64,000 bases of DNA from JAPOXR01 sp963662395. GTDB lineage: Bacteria > Pseudomonadota > Alphaproteobacteria > Rhodobacterales > Rhodobacteraceae. A program made the position numbers and the translations under genes. Below the pieces are notes generated by a model that was not told where the DNA came from, ran no database searches, and worked only from the letters and a program-made list of their open reading frames with translations. Shown piece by piece: positions 9,276 through 18,792 of this stretch. The stretch is from positions 4,278,001-4,342,000 of the forward strand of contig OY759511.1 of assembly GCA_963662395.1 (NCBI GenBank). Direction: 5' to 3'. The stretch's first letter is position 1; every line of letters starts with the position of its first letter.

Positions 9276-10298
9276 TCAGCGCGACCGGATCATTCCGACG
9301 ATCCCGTAGGTCTTCTCGAGGACAGGCTCGGCGATTTCGGATGCCCTGGCGGCTCCCTCTCCCAGGATGCGGTCAATCTCCGCAGGGTCCTGCATCAGCC
9401 GGTTCATCTCGGCGGTGACCGGGCCGATCTTCTCGACCGCCAACTCCGACAGGGCTGCCTTGAAACCCGAGAACTGCTGGCCGGAAAACTCGGCAATGAC
9501 ATCGCCGACCGGCCGGTCGGCCAGGGCGGCATAGATGTTCAACAGGTTTTCCGCCTCCGGGCGGCCCTTGAGATGATCGGCCGAGTCCGGAATTGGATGC
9601 GGGTCGGTGCGGGCCTTGCGGATCTTGAGGGCAATCCGGTCGGCGCTGTCGGTCAGGTTGATGCGGCTCATATCCGACGGGTCCGATTTCGACATCTTCC
9701 TGCTGCCATCGCGCAGCGACATGATCCGGGTCGCCGTTCCCTCGATAATCGGATCGATGACCGGAAAGAAATCGGTCCCGAAATCATGGTTGAACTTGAT
9801 GGCAATGTCGCGGGTCAGCTCGAGATGCTGTTTCTGGTCCTCGCCGACCGGGACATGGGTGGCAAGATAGACCAGGATATCGGCTGCCATCAGCGTCGGA
9901 TAGGAAAACAGCCCGACCGAGGCATTCTCGCGGTTCTTGCCGGCCTTGTCCTTGAACTGGGTCATCCGGCCAAGCCAGCCCATCCTTGCGACACAATTGA
10001 AGATCCAGGCGAGCTCGGCATGAGCCGGAACCTGTGACTGGTTGAACAGGATTGACCGGTCCGGGTTGATGCCGGCAGCCATGAACCCGGCGGCAGCTTC
10101 CCGGGTTGCCACCTTCAGGGCGGCCGGATCCTGCCAGGTTGTAATGGCATGCAAATCGACCAGGCAATAGATGGTCTCGTCACCGGTCTCCTGGATCTCG
10201 ACAAATCTCTTGAGCGCTCCGAGATGGTTTCCGAGAGTCAGCCCCCCACTCGGCTGAATTCCGGAGAATATGCGCCGCTTCCGGGGGCGTTCATCCAT
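9276..10298 (-). CDS. trpS: Tryptophan-tRNA ligase
   Basis: 340 residues, normal for bacterial TrpRS. It charges tRNA-Trp in the cytoplasm. The class I signatures are clear: TLGNHLG at residues 21-27 (HIGH equivalent) within SGIQPSGGLTLGNHLGALK, and KMSKS at 201-205. The first methionine is followed directly by the conserved Rossmann strand (RRIFSGIQPSGG), so the start is secure. Head-to-head with the rhomboid gene, with 95 bp between starts for both promoters. Confidence 0.97.
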   Translation of the reverse strand: MDERPRKRRIFSGIQPSGGLTLGNHLGALKRFVEIQETGDETIYCLVDLHAITTWQDPAALKVATREAAAGFMAAGINPDRSILFNQSQVPAHAELAWIFNCVARMGWLGRMTQFKDKAGKNRENASVGLFSYPTLMAADILVYLATHVPVGEDQKQHLELTRDIAIKFNHDFGTDFFPVIDPIIEGTATRIMSLRDGSRKMSKSDPSDMSRINLTDSADRIALKIRKARTDPHPIPDSADHLKGRPEAENLLNIYAALADRPVGDVIAEFSGQQFSGFKAALSELAVEKIGPVTAEMNRLMQDPAEIDRILGEGAARASEIAEPVLEKTYGIVGMIRSR

Positions 10299-10393
10299 GA
10301 ATCCGTTCCTGATGACCTGTCGGGCGAGGCGGGTGTTAGCCTTTTGGATTGCAGGAGGTCAACAGGAAGGTCTATTGGCACGACATCCGATGA

Positions 10394-11092
10394 GTGGCGG
10401 CCCGTTTGACCGAACGACGAATATCATTTCACGCGATTGCGCTGGCAGTACTCGTTTGCGGGCTGGAATTCCTGTTTTTTCTCGGCGATTCGGCGCTGTT
10501 CCGGACCGAGGGCAACATCAGCTGGCGGCAACGGGCCATCATCGATTTCGGAGTCTGGTCGAATGCGGTGGAGTTTTCGCTGGGGCAGGGGGGAACACGC
10601 CCCGCAGACCTGGTCCGATTCCTTGCCCATCCGCTCATCCACCGCACCACCCTGGATGCTCTGCTGAGCGGGACCTTCATCCTGGTCGCGTTCCGGGTGC
10701 TCGAGGGAACGGCAAGGGATTTCACCCTGGTGCTGACATTCGTCGGCTCCGCCGTGGCCGGCGCCTCCTGCTTCTTCCTGATTTCCGGCAGCCAGTACCC
10801 GCTGACCGGTGCATCGGCCGGCTATCTCGGCCTGTTCGGTTTCGCCACTGCGGCCCTGGTCATGATGGGCGCGGCAACCGGCAGGTCAATGGACCGGATC
10901 GCACGCACCATCATTGTCATTCCACTACTGTTTCTCGGAATCGAGCTGGTCATCGGCATGCTGATCGGCGGAACCGGACGCTGGGTTGCCGACCTTGGCG
11001 GGTACCTGGCCGGTTTCCTCGTCGCGCCGCCGTTGATGGGGGCCCGATATGCGGTGTTGATTGACGGGATCGCCGGGATGCTTCGAAAATAG
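10394..11092 (+). CDS. Rhomboid-like membrane protein, probably protease-deficient
   Basis: 232 residues with about six hydrophobic segments, typical of small bacterial rhomboids. The GxSxG-type motif is present (LTGASAGYLGLFG; candidate Ser141). The position where rhomboids carry the catalytic histidine ('.H.gG...G') reads WVADLGGYLAGFL, with Asp200 instead. The first-loop HxxxN motif is also altered (HPLIHRTTLDAL). Similar 'VAD.aGf.aGF' variants occur in alphaproteobacterial rhomboid-fold proteins as I recall them, so this may be a conserved non-proteolytic branch rather than a decayed copy. Ends in TAG. Convergent with murJ; the 160-bp gap holds no supported gene. Confidence 0.8.
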   Translation: MAARLTERRISFHAIALAVLVCGLEFLFFLGDSALFRTEGNISWRQRAIIDFGVWSNAVEFSLGQGGTRPADLVRFLAHPLIHRTTLDALLSGTFILVAFRVLEGTARDFTLVLTFVGSAVAGASCFFLISGSQYPLTGASAGYLGLFGFATAALVMMGAATGRSMDRIARTIIVIPLLFLGIELVIGMLIGGTGRWVADLGGYLAGFLVAPPLMGARYAVLIDGIAGMLRK

Positions 11093-11252
11093 CATCCATG
11101 TCTTCCGGCAAGGGATTTTCATGAAGATTTCCCGCGCCTCGAGAATACCATTCCCGGGTCATGCGGTGGACGTCACCCTCGTCACCGGCAATTGTCGAAT
11201 CCGGTCCCCGGGAAACCCGCCCGGCTGGCGATTTCCTCCAGTTCATGGACCG

Positions 11253-12800
11253 TCACGCCCGCAGCAGCAGCTTCTTCACGTCGTTGACCGAATAGACGGA
11301 AAGCGCGAGCAGCATGGCTCCGTAGACCAGCATGCCGGTCAGCACCAGGCCGGCAAGCATCGCATACCTGACTCCCGGCTGCCGGAACAGGTCGCCGCCC
11401 AGGCTGGCCAGGCCGAAAATGCAGGCACCCATCACCAGGCTCGCCACCACGATTCGCGGAATGGCGCGGCGTAGCCTGCTGTTCAGTCGGGCTGCCGCTC
11501 CCATCGTCCGGGACCCCCGCCACAGCAGGAACACCAAGGCCCAGCCTGACAGGCTGGCCCCGATGGCCGCCGACAGGTAGCCGAAGACCGGCAGCAGCCC
11601 GACCGCCGCCACCGCGTTGACCAGCATGGCGAGCGCCGCGTACCGGAAGGGGGTCCTGGTGTCCTCGCGGGCAAAGTAGAGTGGCTGAAGCACCTTTTGC
11701 AGGACAAATGCCGGAAGCCCGACCCCGTAGATGACCAGGGCGGCGGAAGTGGCAGCCGAGTCGGCGGAGTCAAACTGGCCCCGTTCGAACAGGACGCTGA
11801 CCAGCGGCAACGGCACCACCGCCAGCGCCACCGACGCCGGCAGGGCCAGGCCGAGGCTCAGCTCGACGGCCCGGTTGAGCGAATCATTCCCGCCAGCCTC
11901 GTCATCCTTCGCCAGCTTCCGGGAGAGTTCCGGCAGGAGGACCACGCCGACCGCAATGCCGACCACGCCGAGCGGCAGCTGGTAGAGGCGGTCGGCATAG
12001 TTCAGCCAGGCCACTGCCCCATCCTGGAAGCTGGCAACCTGACGGCCGATCAGCAGGTTGACCTGGACCACGCCGCCGGCGAGGGCTGCCGGCGCGGCGA
12101 TCGCTGCCAGCCGCCTCATGTCATCGGTCAGCCGTGGTATCCGGAGCCGGATGGCAAAACCGGCCCGCGCCGCCGCGATCCAGATCAGGGCCAACTGGGC
12201 AACCCCGGCAACCGGCGCGCTCCAGGCCAGTGAGAGCGCCGGGTCCCAGCCCAGGTAATGCGATGCCAGGAGCACGGAAATGAAACAGGCATTGAGTAGC
12301 ACCGGCGCTGCCGAGGCGGCGGCGAACCGGCCTGTCGCGTTGAGGATGCCGGAGGCCAGCGCCGCCAGAGAAATGAGGATCAGGTAGGGAAAGACGATCC
12401 GGCCAAACAATACTGCCAGATCGAATCTCTCATCGCCGACAAAGCCGCTGGCCATCCCCAGGACCAGCACCGGCATCAGCACCTGCGCCGCCACGAAGAA
12501 GATGACCAGGAAGCCGGCAAGCCCGGAGAATGCCTCCTCGGCGAATCCGAGAGGATCTCGCCCGGTCTGCAGGCGCTTCGAGAACATCGGAACGAAGGCG
12601 GTGTTGAAGGCGCCCTCAGCAAAGATTCGCCGGAACATGTTCGGCAGGCTGAATGCGACCAGGAAGGCTTCTGCTGCCGGCCCCGTACCGAGGACCGCGG
12701 CGAAGATGACATCGCGGCAGAAGCCGAGGACCCGGCTGACCAGGGTCCAGAAACCGACCGTGAAGACCCCCCGAACCAGCCGCGCCTGCCGTGCCATCAA
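11253..12800 (-). CDS. murJ: Lipid II flippase MurJ
   Basis: 515 residues, polytopic (about 14 hydrophobic segments). MurJ translocates lipid II across the inner membrane for peptidoglycan synthesis. Family hallmarks: the N-terminal VFTVGFWTLVSRVLGFCRDV, LPNMFRRIFAEGAFNTAFVPMF in the TM2 region, and a cationic central cavity. The start at 12800 (MMARQARLVRGVFT) agrees with homologues. It follows the LpoA-like gene on the same strand after 126 bp. Both proteins act in peptidoglycan assembly, but that distance does not prove a shared operon. Confidence 0.96.
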   Translation of the reverse strand: MMARQARLVRGVFTVGFWTLVSRVLGFCRDVIFAAVLGTGPAAEAFLVAFSLPNMFRRIFAEGAFNTAFVPMFSKRLQTGRDPLGFAEEAFSGLAGFLVIFFVAAQVLMPVLVLGMASGFVGDERFDLAVLFGRIVFPYLILISLAALASGILNATGRFAAASAAPVLLNACFISVLLASHYLGWDPALSLAWSAPVAGVAQLALIWIAAARAGFAIRLRIPRLTDDMRRLAAIAAPAALAGGVVQVNLLIGRQVASFQDGAVAWLNYADRLYQLPLGVVGIAVGVVLLPELSRKLAKDDEAGGNDSLNRAVELSLGLALPASVALAVVPLPLVSVLFERGQFDSADSAATSAALVIYGVGLPAFVLQKVLQPLYFAREDTRTPFRYAALAMLVNAVAAVGLLPVFGYLSAAIGASLSGWALVFLLWRGSRTMGAAARLNSRLRRAIPRIVVASLVMGACIFGLASLGGDLFRQPGVRYAMLAGLVLTGMLVYGAMLLALSVYSVNDVKKLLLRA

Positions 12801-12926
12801 CTAGCCGGCGGGCTGGCTGTCGAAGGTTCCTCTATGCGCTGATGTTGCGATATCGGTCCACCTCGTCGGCAGATGGAAGTCGGAAGGGAGGCCGGCCGGA
12901 TGACCAGGAGCGGGTCTGCGCCCGGC

Positions 12927-14087
12927 TCAGGATTCCCCGTCTGCAAATGATCTGGGTGATGGTGATATGACCACCTTGTCGAATTCCCGGACTTCCGCAA
13001 CTGCCAGCCCCCGTTCGGGCAGGCCATCGGGATGGAACCGGAAGACGCCGTCAGCCCCCGAAAACCCGGACGCAGAGGTGATGACAAACAGGTCATTGCC
13101 TCCACCCGATCGCAGCAGCTGATCGGCAACGACGATTCCGTCATAGGCCAGCCCGGCAAGCGAGTGTGGTGCCACGTTGAATTCATACTGGTATCGATAG
13201 CTGAAACTGGCGGCCAGGTTCGGGTCGGGAAGGGGAAACCATCCTCCCTGCAACCCCTTGATTCGCAAGCTGTTTTCAGGAATGTCCCACCGGGTGATTC
13301 CGGCCGTCTGGACGATCGCCGGATCAACGCCCGCCTCGGGGATCATCTGGGCCAGCATCGGCAGTGCGCCAGCGGTATTGCCGGTCATCAGCAACAGGTC
13401 GGCAGAGCTGGCTTCCAGCGCCGCAACAATTTCCGGAACCGAATCGATGACGCCAATCTGGGAGAACTCGTAGGCCACCGAGCCGGCAACCTCGAATCCG
13501 ACCTCCTGCGCCGCCTGTTCGACGGCCCGGCGGCTGGCATGCCCGGCATCGGTGTCGGCATGGGTGACCAGGACCCTGCCGCGGCCCTGCGACAGGGCAA
13601 ATTCGAGGATCCGGGTGGCTGAATTGACATGGGTGTGACCGAGCAGAAAGACATTGCCGCCGGCGACTTCCGGCCTGTTGGAGAAGCTGAAGACGGGGAT
13701 GCCTCGCTGGCTGGCGAGCGGGCCGACTGCCGCGGCGGCGTCGCCGAAGACCGGCCCCAGGATGATGCTGGCACCGTTGTCGATGGCATGAGCGGCAGCC
13801 TCGACCGCTCCTTCAGGCGTGCCGGCGGTCGGGTAGACCCGGAGATCGATCGGCGAACTGCCCATGCTGGACAGGGCCAGTCGGGCACCCTTTTCGAGGC
13901 TGTCAGCCAGTTCGGTAGTGTTGTTGTCGTCGGTGCCATAGGGAAGCAGCAATGCCACCTTGGCCCCCTCAACTGGCGAAATGGTTACCGGCGGGCTATT
14001 GTCGACCGGCGGGCCGTCGACGCATGCGGCCAGGACCAGGGCACCTGCCAGGGCGAGTGCGCGACCGAAGCCAGTTTCAGCAGACAT
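12927..14087 (-). CDS. LpoA-like penicillin-binding-protein activator lipoprotein
   Basis: 386 residues with a lipoprotein signal peptide ending in LVLAAC (lipobox, Cys22), so outer-membrane anchoring is likely. The rest is a periplasmic-binding-protein type I fold (VALLLPYGTDDNNTTELADS, GASIILGPVFGDAAAAVGPLA, GIPVFSFSNRPEVAG), the architecture of the LpoA C-terminal domain. In gamma-proteobacteria LpoA activates PBP1A and sits next to rsmI. The same adjacency is seen here, divergently, with only 36 bp between the two ATGs. Alphaproteobacterial members lack the long LpoA N-terminal TPR domain, as here. The activator role is inferred from family and context. Confidence 0.82.
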   Translation of the reverse strand: MSAETGFGRALALAGALVLAACVDGPPVDNSPPVTISPVEGAKVALLLPYGTDDNNTTELADSLEKGARLALSSMGSSPIDLRVYPTAGTPEGAVEAAAHAIDNGASIILGPVFGDAAAAVGPLASQRGIPVFSFSNRPEVAGGNVFLLGHTHVNSATRILEFALSQGRGRVLVTHADTDAGHASRRAVEQAAQEVGFEVAGSVAYEFSQIGVIDSVPEIVAALEASSADLLLMTGNTAGALPMLAQMIPEAGVDPAIVQTAGITRWDIPENSLRIKGLQGGWFPLPDPNLAASFSYRYQYEFNVAPHSLAGLAYDGIVVADQLLRSGGGNDLFVITSASGFSGADGVFRFHPDGLPERGLAVAEVREFDKVVISPSPRSFADGES

Positions 14088-14123
14088 GACTTGCTCCCCG
14101 AAAAATGCCGGACCTTAGCGACA

Positions 14124-15071
14124 ATGACATCAAAACAAAAGCACGGGTTTTCGGCCAGCAATGAATCGGAGTTGGAAGTGATGGCCGGGGAGGGGGCGGC
14201 TCGCCGGGAGACGCTTGCGCCCGGCCTCTACCTGCTGTCGGCACCGATCGGCGCGGCACGGGACATCACGCTGCGGGCACTGGATGTGTTGCGGCTGGCC
14301 GACATGGTGGTAGCCGAGGATACCAGGACCGCCAGGCGGTTGATGACCATTCATGGCATAGGCCTGAATGGCCGCCCGCTTTCATCCTACAATGATGTCA
14401 ATGGGCCCCGCCGTCGGCCGGCGCTGATGACGCGGCTCAGGCGTGGCGAGAGCCTGTGCTACATTCCGGATGCGGGCACGCCCCTCATTGCAGATCCGGG
14501 GTTCCGGCTGGTGGAAGAGGCACAGGAAGAGGGCATTGCGGTGATCCCGGTGCCCGGACCAACGGCGGCGATCGCGGCGCTGACGGTGTCCGGCCTGCCA
14601 ACCGACCGGTTCCTGTTCGCCGGTTTTGCTGCCACCACCAGTTCCAGGCGCCAGCGCCAGCTTGCCGAGTTGGCGTCGGTGCCGGCCACGCTGGTGTTCT
14701 ACGAATCGCCGCGCCGTCTCGCCGGTCTGCTGGACGACATGGCTCTCATCCTTGGCGAGGAGCGCCGCGTTGCCATTTGCCGCGAGCTGACCAAGCAGCA
14801 CGAGGAAATCGTGGCCGGCACGACCGGCGAGCTGGCCGGCAGGTTCCGGGGCGAGGGGGTCAGGGGCGAGGTCGTGGTCGTGGTCGGTGGCTGCGACCAG
14901 GTGGCCCCGGATGCGGGTGAGGCCAGGGATCGGATGGTGGAGCTGCTCTCGACAATGTCGCTCCGGGATGCCGTCCGGCAACTGGCGGCGGAGACCGGGC
15001 TCTCCCGCAGCCGGGCCTACGCCCTGGCGCTGGACATGTCGGCGGACGGTGCCGACGACGATCAAGGGTGA
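14124..15071 (+). CDS. rsmI: 16S rRNA (cytidine-1402 2'-O)-methyltransferase
   Basis: 315 residues from ATG 14124. The longer upstream extension overlaps the divergent LpoA-like gene and has no family similarity. This tetrapyrrole-methylase-fold enzyme methylates the ribose of C1402 in the 16S rRNA decoding centre. Visible motifs: LYLLSAPIGAARDITLRAL, VVAEDTRTARRLMTIHGI, the SAM-binding loop YIPDAGTPLIADPGF, PVPGPTAAIAALTVSGLP and FYESPRRLAGLL. Many genomes have yraN immediately downstream; here that place is taken by an acyl-CoA dehydrogenase remnant, and gshB follows 573 bp later. Confidence 0.95.
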   Translation: MTSKQKHGFSASNESELEVMAGEGAARRETLAPGLYLLSAPIGAARDITLRALDVLRLADMVVAEDTRTARRLMTIHGIGLNGRPLSSYNDVNGPRRRPALMTRLRRGESLCYIPDAGTPLIADPGFRLVEEAQEEGIAVIPVPGPTAAIAALTVSGLPTDRFLFAGFAATTSSRRQRQLAELASVPATLVFYESPRRLAGLLDDMALILGEERRVAICRELTKQHEEIVAGTTGELAGRFRGEGVRGEVVVVVGGCDQVAPDAGEARDRMVELLSTMSLRDAVRQLAAETGLSRSRAYALALDMSADGADDDQG

Positions 15072-15129
15072 GCCGGCCGTATCCTTCACCCAGTCCGGGC
15101 CGGGAAGCCGGGCGCAGCAGCCCCCGGGC

Positions 15130-15405
15130 AGGTCGGGATCTCTCGGCCAGATAGCCCGGGATGAGGTTGGTGGAGACCGGCGCGACGCGGCAGAAGCAGG
15201 TCTCCCGGAGCATCCGTCCGATGTTGAATTCCGGGTAAGACGCGAACCCGCCATGGGTCTGCATGGCGATGCCGCCAGCCCTCCAGCTGACTTCGGATAC
15301 CTGGAGCCTGGCAATATCGGCCACCTTGCCGCAGGACCGGCCGTCCTCGAATCACCGGGCTGCCGTCTCGACCATCAGCGCCGCCGCCCGCACGCAGGAT
15401 CCCAC
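15130..15405 (-). pseudogene. Acyl-CoA dehydrogenase C-terminal remnant
   Basis: On the minus strand the frame reads RAAALMVETAAR, then TGA, then FEDGRSCGK, ADIARLQVSEVSW, MQTHGGFASYPEFNIGRMLRE and VAPVSTNLIPGYLAE. This is the C-terminal helical domain of acyl-CoA dehydrogenases (typically 'ASEASW...MQTHGGFG...RETRLYQVAP.STN'). There is one in-frame stop, the last residues are replaced by unrelated sequence, and the N-terminal 300 or so residues are absent. It fills the rsmI-gshB gap. No yraN-like sequence was seen there. Confidence 0.8.
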
Positions 15406-15644
15406 ATTCCTTCTGACCGGTTTTCCAGCAGATCGGGTGGAATCAGGGACAGGGCCTTCTTCCCCAAGCAGGCATTTTCAAGTCGCTCCCCCCCGTGCAG
15501 CCAGCACCGTCCGGACCTCGAATTTCCGGCTGCCGCTGCCCGTGGACCGGACGAGCAGCGGGGGTGCAGGGTTGTGGTTGCGCCCGTTCGGCTTTCTTGG
15601 TGAATTGGCCGGATGAGTGGTTCGGGTGGAACGGGACTGACAGC

Positions 15645-16607
15645 ATGACATTGCAGGCCGCATTCCAGATGGATCCGATCGGGTCGATCGACATCGATGC
15701 AGACAGTACGTTCAGGATCATGATCGAGGCCCAGCGACGAGGTCACGAACTCTTCTTCTATCTGCCTGACCGGCTGTTCTTCAATGAAGGCCAGGTCTGT
15801 GCCCGCGGCCAGCCGGTGGCGGTTCGCCACGAACATGGAAATCACGTCACACCGGGCAGCGAGCGAGTGGTGCCGCTCGCTGATTTCGACGTGGTCTGGC
15901 TCCGTCAGGACCCACCTTTCGACATGTCCTATATCACCACCACGCACCTGCTGGACCTGGTGGCGGGCGAGACGCTGGTGGTCAACAACCCGTTCTGGGT
16001 CAGGAATTTCCCGGAAAAGCTGCTGGTGCTCGAGTTTCCGGAGCTGATCCCGCCGACGCTGATCTCCCGGGATGCCGATACCCTCGCCGAATTCCGCCAG
16101 CGTCACCGCGATATCGTCATCAAGCCGCTTTTCGGCAATGGCGGTGCCGGGGTGTTCGTGGTCCGGGAGGGAGACGTGAATTTCAATTCCCTGCTCGAGA
16201 TGTTTCTTGCCGCGAGCCGCGAGCCGGTCATCGCGCAGAAATATCTGAGCGACATCGGCAACGGAGACAAGCGGGTGATCCTGGTGGACGGGAAGCCGGT
16301 CGGCGCAATCAACCGGATCCCGGCTGCAGGCGAAGGTCGCTCGAACCTGCATGTGGGCGGGGTGGCGGCACAGGTCGGCCTGACCGAACGGGATCTCGAG
16401 ATCTGTCGGCTGGTCGGCAAGCGGCTGGCCGAGACCGGCCAGGTCTTTGCCGGGCTTGACATCATCGGCAACTGGCTCACCGAGATCAACATCACCTCGC
16501 CAACCGGAATCGTCGAGCTGGAGCGGTTCGATGGCGTCAATGCCGCCGCCAGCATCTGGAAAAGGATCGAAGAAATCCTGGACGAAGGTTCCTTGCCGGC
16601 CGCCTGA
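15645..16607 (+). CDS. gshB: Glutathione synthetase
   Basis: 320 residues from ATG 15645 (MTLQAAFQMDPIGSIDIDADST), which aligns with the conserved family start; the upstream open frame is not family-like. It joins gamma-glutamylcysteine and glycine with ATP in glutathione synthesis. The ATP-grasp features are visible: VWLRQDPPFDMSYIT, NNPFWVRNFPEKLL, DIVIKPLFGNGGAGVF (phosphate-binding loop), NRIPAAGEGRSNLHVGG and GLDIIGNWLTEINITSPTG. Length is normal. gshA is not in the window. Confidence 0.96.
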   Translation: MTLQAAFQMDPIGSIDIDADSTFRIMIEAQRRGHELFFYLPDRLFFNEGQVCARGQPVAVRHEHGNHVTPGSERVVPLADFDVVWLRQDPPFDMSYITTTHLLDLVAGETLVVNNPFWVRNFPEKLLVLEFPELIPPTLISRDADTLAEFRQRHRDIVIKPLFGNGGAGVFVVREGDVNFNSLLEMFLAASREPVIAQKYLSDIGNGDKRVILVDGKPVGAINRIPAAGEGRSNLHVGGVAAQVGLTERDLEICRLVGKRLAETGQVFAGLDIIGNWLTEINITSPTGIVELERFDGVNAAASIWKRIEEILDEGSLPAA

Positions 16608-17943
16608 TTCCTGCGCAGGCATCCGCGGGTGGATATCTGCGGTGGGCCAATCCGGGGGTGGGGCCTACCATGAGTGCACGGGTTTGAACATCCCGGAGCC
16701 AGCGAGTTTGTCAGGGCAAACCGTGCCAATGGAGGCGAATGCCGTTTGCAATGACGGCGAACCCGTGCCCACGAATTCACCACTGACCCCAAGTTGCGTG
16801 CATTCGGGTGAGGGGCTAAACGCGAGATTGTTGCCGTAGGCACATTCCGGAATGACTTCCGACGTCCAGGCATGGACCCGGCGTGACACCGGACCACACG
16901 TGCGGAGGTTGCAACTGCTCATCTCCTGCCTGGCCCCGGTGGCCCGACTAGGCCGCGGTCGGAGACCACGCGCTGCTCCGCGGAGATGGTCGGATTTCCG
17001 ACAGTGGCATGATGCTGTAAGGCTGGCACTGCACAGTCCTCCGGAAGTTGGAACACCGCGAGCTCGTCGGGAAACCTGCGCCGGCATCATCATCCACTGA
17101 TCAATGGCGGAAAATGCCGAGGGAACAGATGCTCGAAGACATCGCCTTTTGGCATGCGAGCCGATCCGGGATCACGCTCCGCCTGATTGCCCGCGGCATT
17201 GTCGTCCCGGGTGCGACAATTGCCGCGATCATCACGGACGCCGGGCCGAGTTCCGTCTTGCGCCCTTCCTTGCCTGCCCGGGTATGCCGTTCCTTGTCGA
17301 TGCCGCCGCACAACCTGCCTGGACCAGTTCGCCCTCGACCGCAATCGGTGGCTTCCTTCGGACATCAATCCTCGTTGATGTCGTGGGGCGAGGTCTCGGG
17401 ACGCATGCGGACATGGTCGCATGGCGCCCCCCGCCTTGATCCCGCTTGCTGATTCACGGCGTCTTCCGACGCCGTCAGGGAACGTGACATCGGACAGCCA
17501 TGCACCGGCAATTCCCCTCCTGACCGGTCGCCCGGTGCAGCAACCGGGTTTGTCCTCCTGATTGCAGGGAGCACCCTGTCCGGGATGCGGGAAGCCACCC
17601 GGGGCCTCGAGACGACAGTGCAGGTGGTGGTGGCAGGGATGCCGGGTCGGCGGGGTGATGAAACGACCGTGCTCCTGCATGTCGGGGCCGACGGGACACC
17701 TCTGCGGCATGTCCATGACGTATCGGCCAATGCCGCGGCACTTCCCGCGACGACGGGATCAGGCCCATTGCCGCAGTTGGGGGCCTGACAGGGCGCAACG
17801 GCAGGGCCTCAACCGTCTGCACGCCGTGACCGGGGCCGGCCTTGCTGATCCGTGCAGGAGGAGGCCGTCATCGGCCGGGCCGGGGTCTTCCGGGATGTCG
17901 TCCCGTCGCGGCACGCATTCCCGGCGCCATCTCTGCCATGCCG
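16608..17943 (+). other. Gene-poor 1.3-kb stretch
   Basis: No frame on either strand shows a family pattern I recognise. The several overlapping open frames look like GC-driven shadows. Given the remnants on both sides (acyl-CoA dehydrogenase, TPP enzyme), this is probably old decayed coding DNA, but nothing specific can be supported. Confidence 0.5.
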
Positions 17944-18792
17944 CTATATCTCCGTGCCCGTCAGGCAGGAATACGCCCGCAGCGGCGCCACCGACAGCAG
18001 ACCCCCGTCCACGGGGATCGTCACGCCGGAGATCCAGCGTGATTCGTCGCAGGCCAGGAACAGCGCCAGCCAGGCCACGTCCCATGGCGTTCCCTCGGTG
18101 CCGAGGGGCGCCGCGTTCCTGCGCAACCTGCGGCGCTGCGCCGTCATCGGCCGGCCGAGGAAGGCTCCGTTCACATGCCCGGGGGCGATGCAGTTGGCGC
18201 GGATGCCGTCACGCCCGTGATTCGACGCCGTGGTCCTGGCCAGCATGTGAAGCCCGGCCTTGGTGATCGAATACGGCACGGTCCTGGAGTAGGGGGCGAC
18301 GATGGCGTCGACCGACGAGACGTAGATGATCGACCCGCCGCCGCTTTCCACCATCGCCGGCACGGCATGCTTGGTGGCAAGCGCCGGGCCCCTGAGGTTG
18401 ACCGCCACGTTGAGATCGAAATTCTCCTCGTCGAGAACGTCCACGGTGCCCGTGCCGGCGGCGCCGGCATTGTTGACGAGCACATGGAGCTCCCCGTAGC
18501 GCTGCATCGCCGTGTCGACCATCTCCCCGCACGCTGCCGTGTCGCCGACATCGGCGATGACCGCAATCGCCTCGCCGCCCTCGGCCGCGATGTCGCGGCA
18601 TGTGCGTTCGGCGTTGCCGGCCGAGAGGTCGGCCACCACCACCCTGGCGCCGGCGCGGGCGAACAGCAGGGCGGTCGCACGACCGATTCCGGTCTCCCCC
18701 GCATCGCTCCGGGTTCCGCCGCCGGTGATGATGGCCACCCTGTCGCGCAGTCGCCCGCCCGGGCCGGTGTTCCCGGCTTCAGCGACCGCCAT
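17944..18792 (-). CDS. SDR-family NAD(P)-dependent oxidoreductase
   Basis: 282 residues. Classical short-chain dehydrogenase: nucleotide-binding segment IITGGGTRSDAGETGIGRA (residues 21-39, with a longer-than-usual glycine-rich loop), the NNAG motif at 107-110, catalytic serines at 159-160, and Y174-x3-K178 in VPYSITKAG. The C-terminal WISGVTIPVDGGLL is typical. The substrate is unknown. ATG at 18792 follows directly after the TAG of the TPP-enzyme fragment (TAGATG), indicating translational coupling and that the two genes were once an operon. Confidence 0.88.
   Translation of the reverse strand: MAVAEAGNTGPGGRLRDRVAIITGGGTRSDAGETGIGRATALLFARAGARVVVADLSAGNAERTCRDIAAEGGEAIAVIADVGDTAACGEMVDTAMQRYGELHVLVNNAGAAGTGTVDVLDEENFDLNVAVNLRGPALATKHAVPAMVESGGGSIIYVSSVDAIVAPYSRTVPYSITKAGLHMLARTTASNHGRDGIRANCIAPGHVNGAFLGRPMTAQRRRLRRNAAPLGTEGTPWDVAWLALFLACDESRWISGVTIPVDGGLLSVAPLRAYSCLTGTEI

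Noticed and set aside
11182..11252. Short minus-strand sequence resembling the end of a thioredoxin/DsbA-like protein
   Set aside because: Only about 20 codons, continuous with a shadow frame of murJ; too short to support.
15375..16622. 415-codon minus-strand open frame
   Set aside because: Antisense to gshB; shadow of a well-supported gene.
17090..17716. 208-codon minus-strand frame in the gene-poor stretch
   Set aside because: Arg/Gly/Pro-rich with no conserved motif, no ribosome-binding site and overlapping frames of similar length on both strands.
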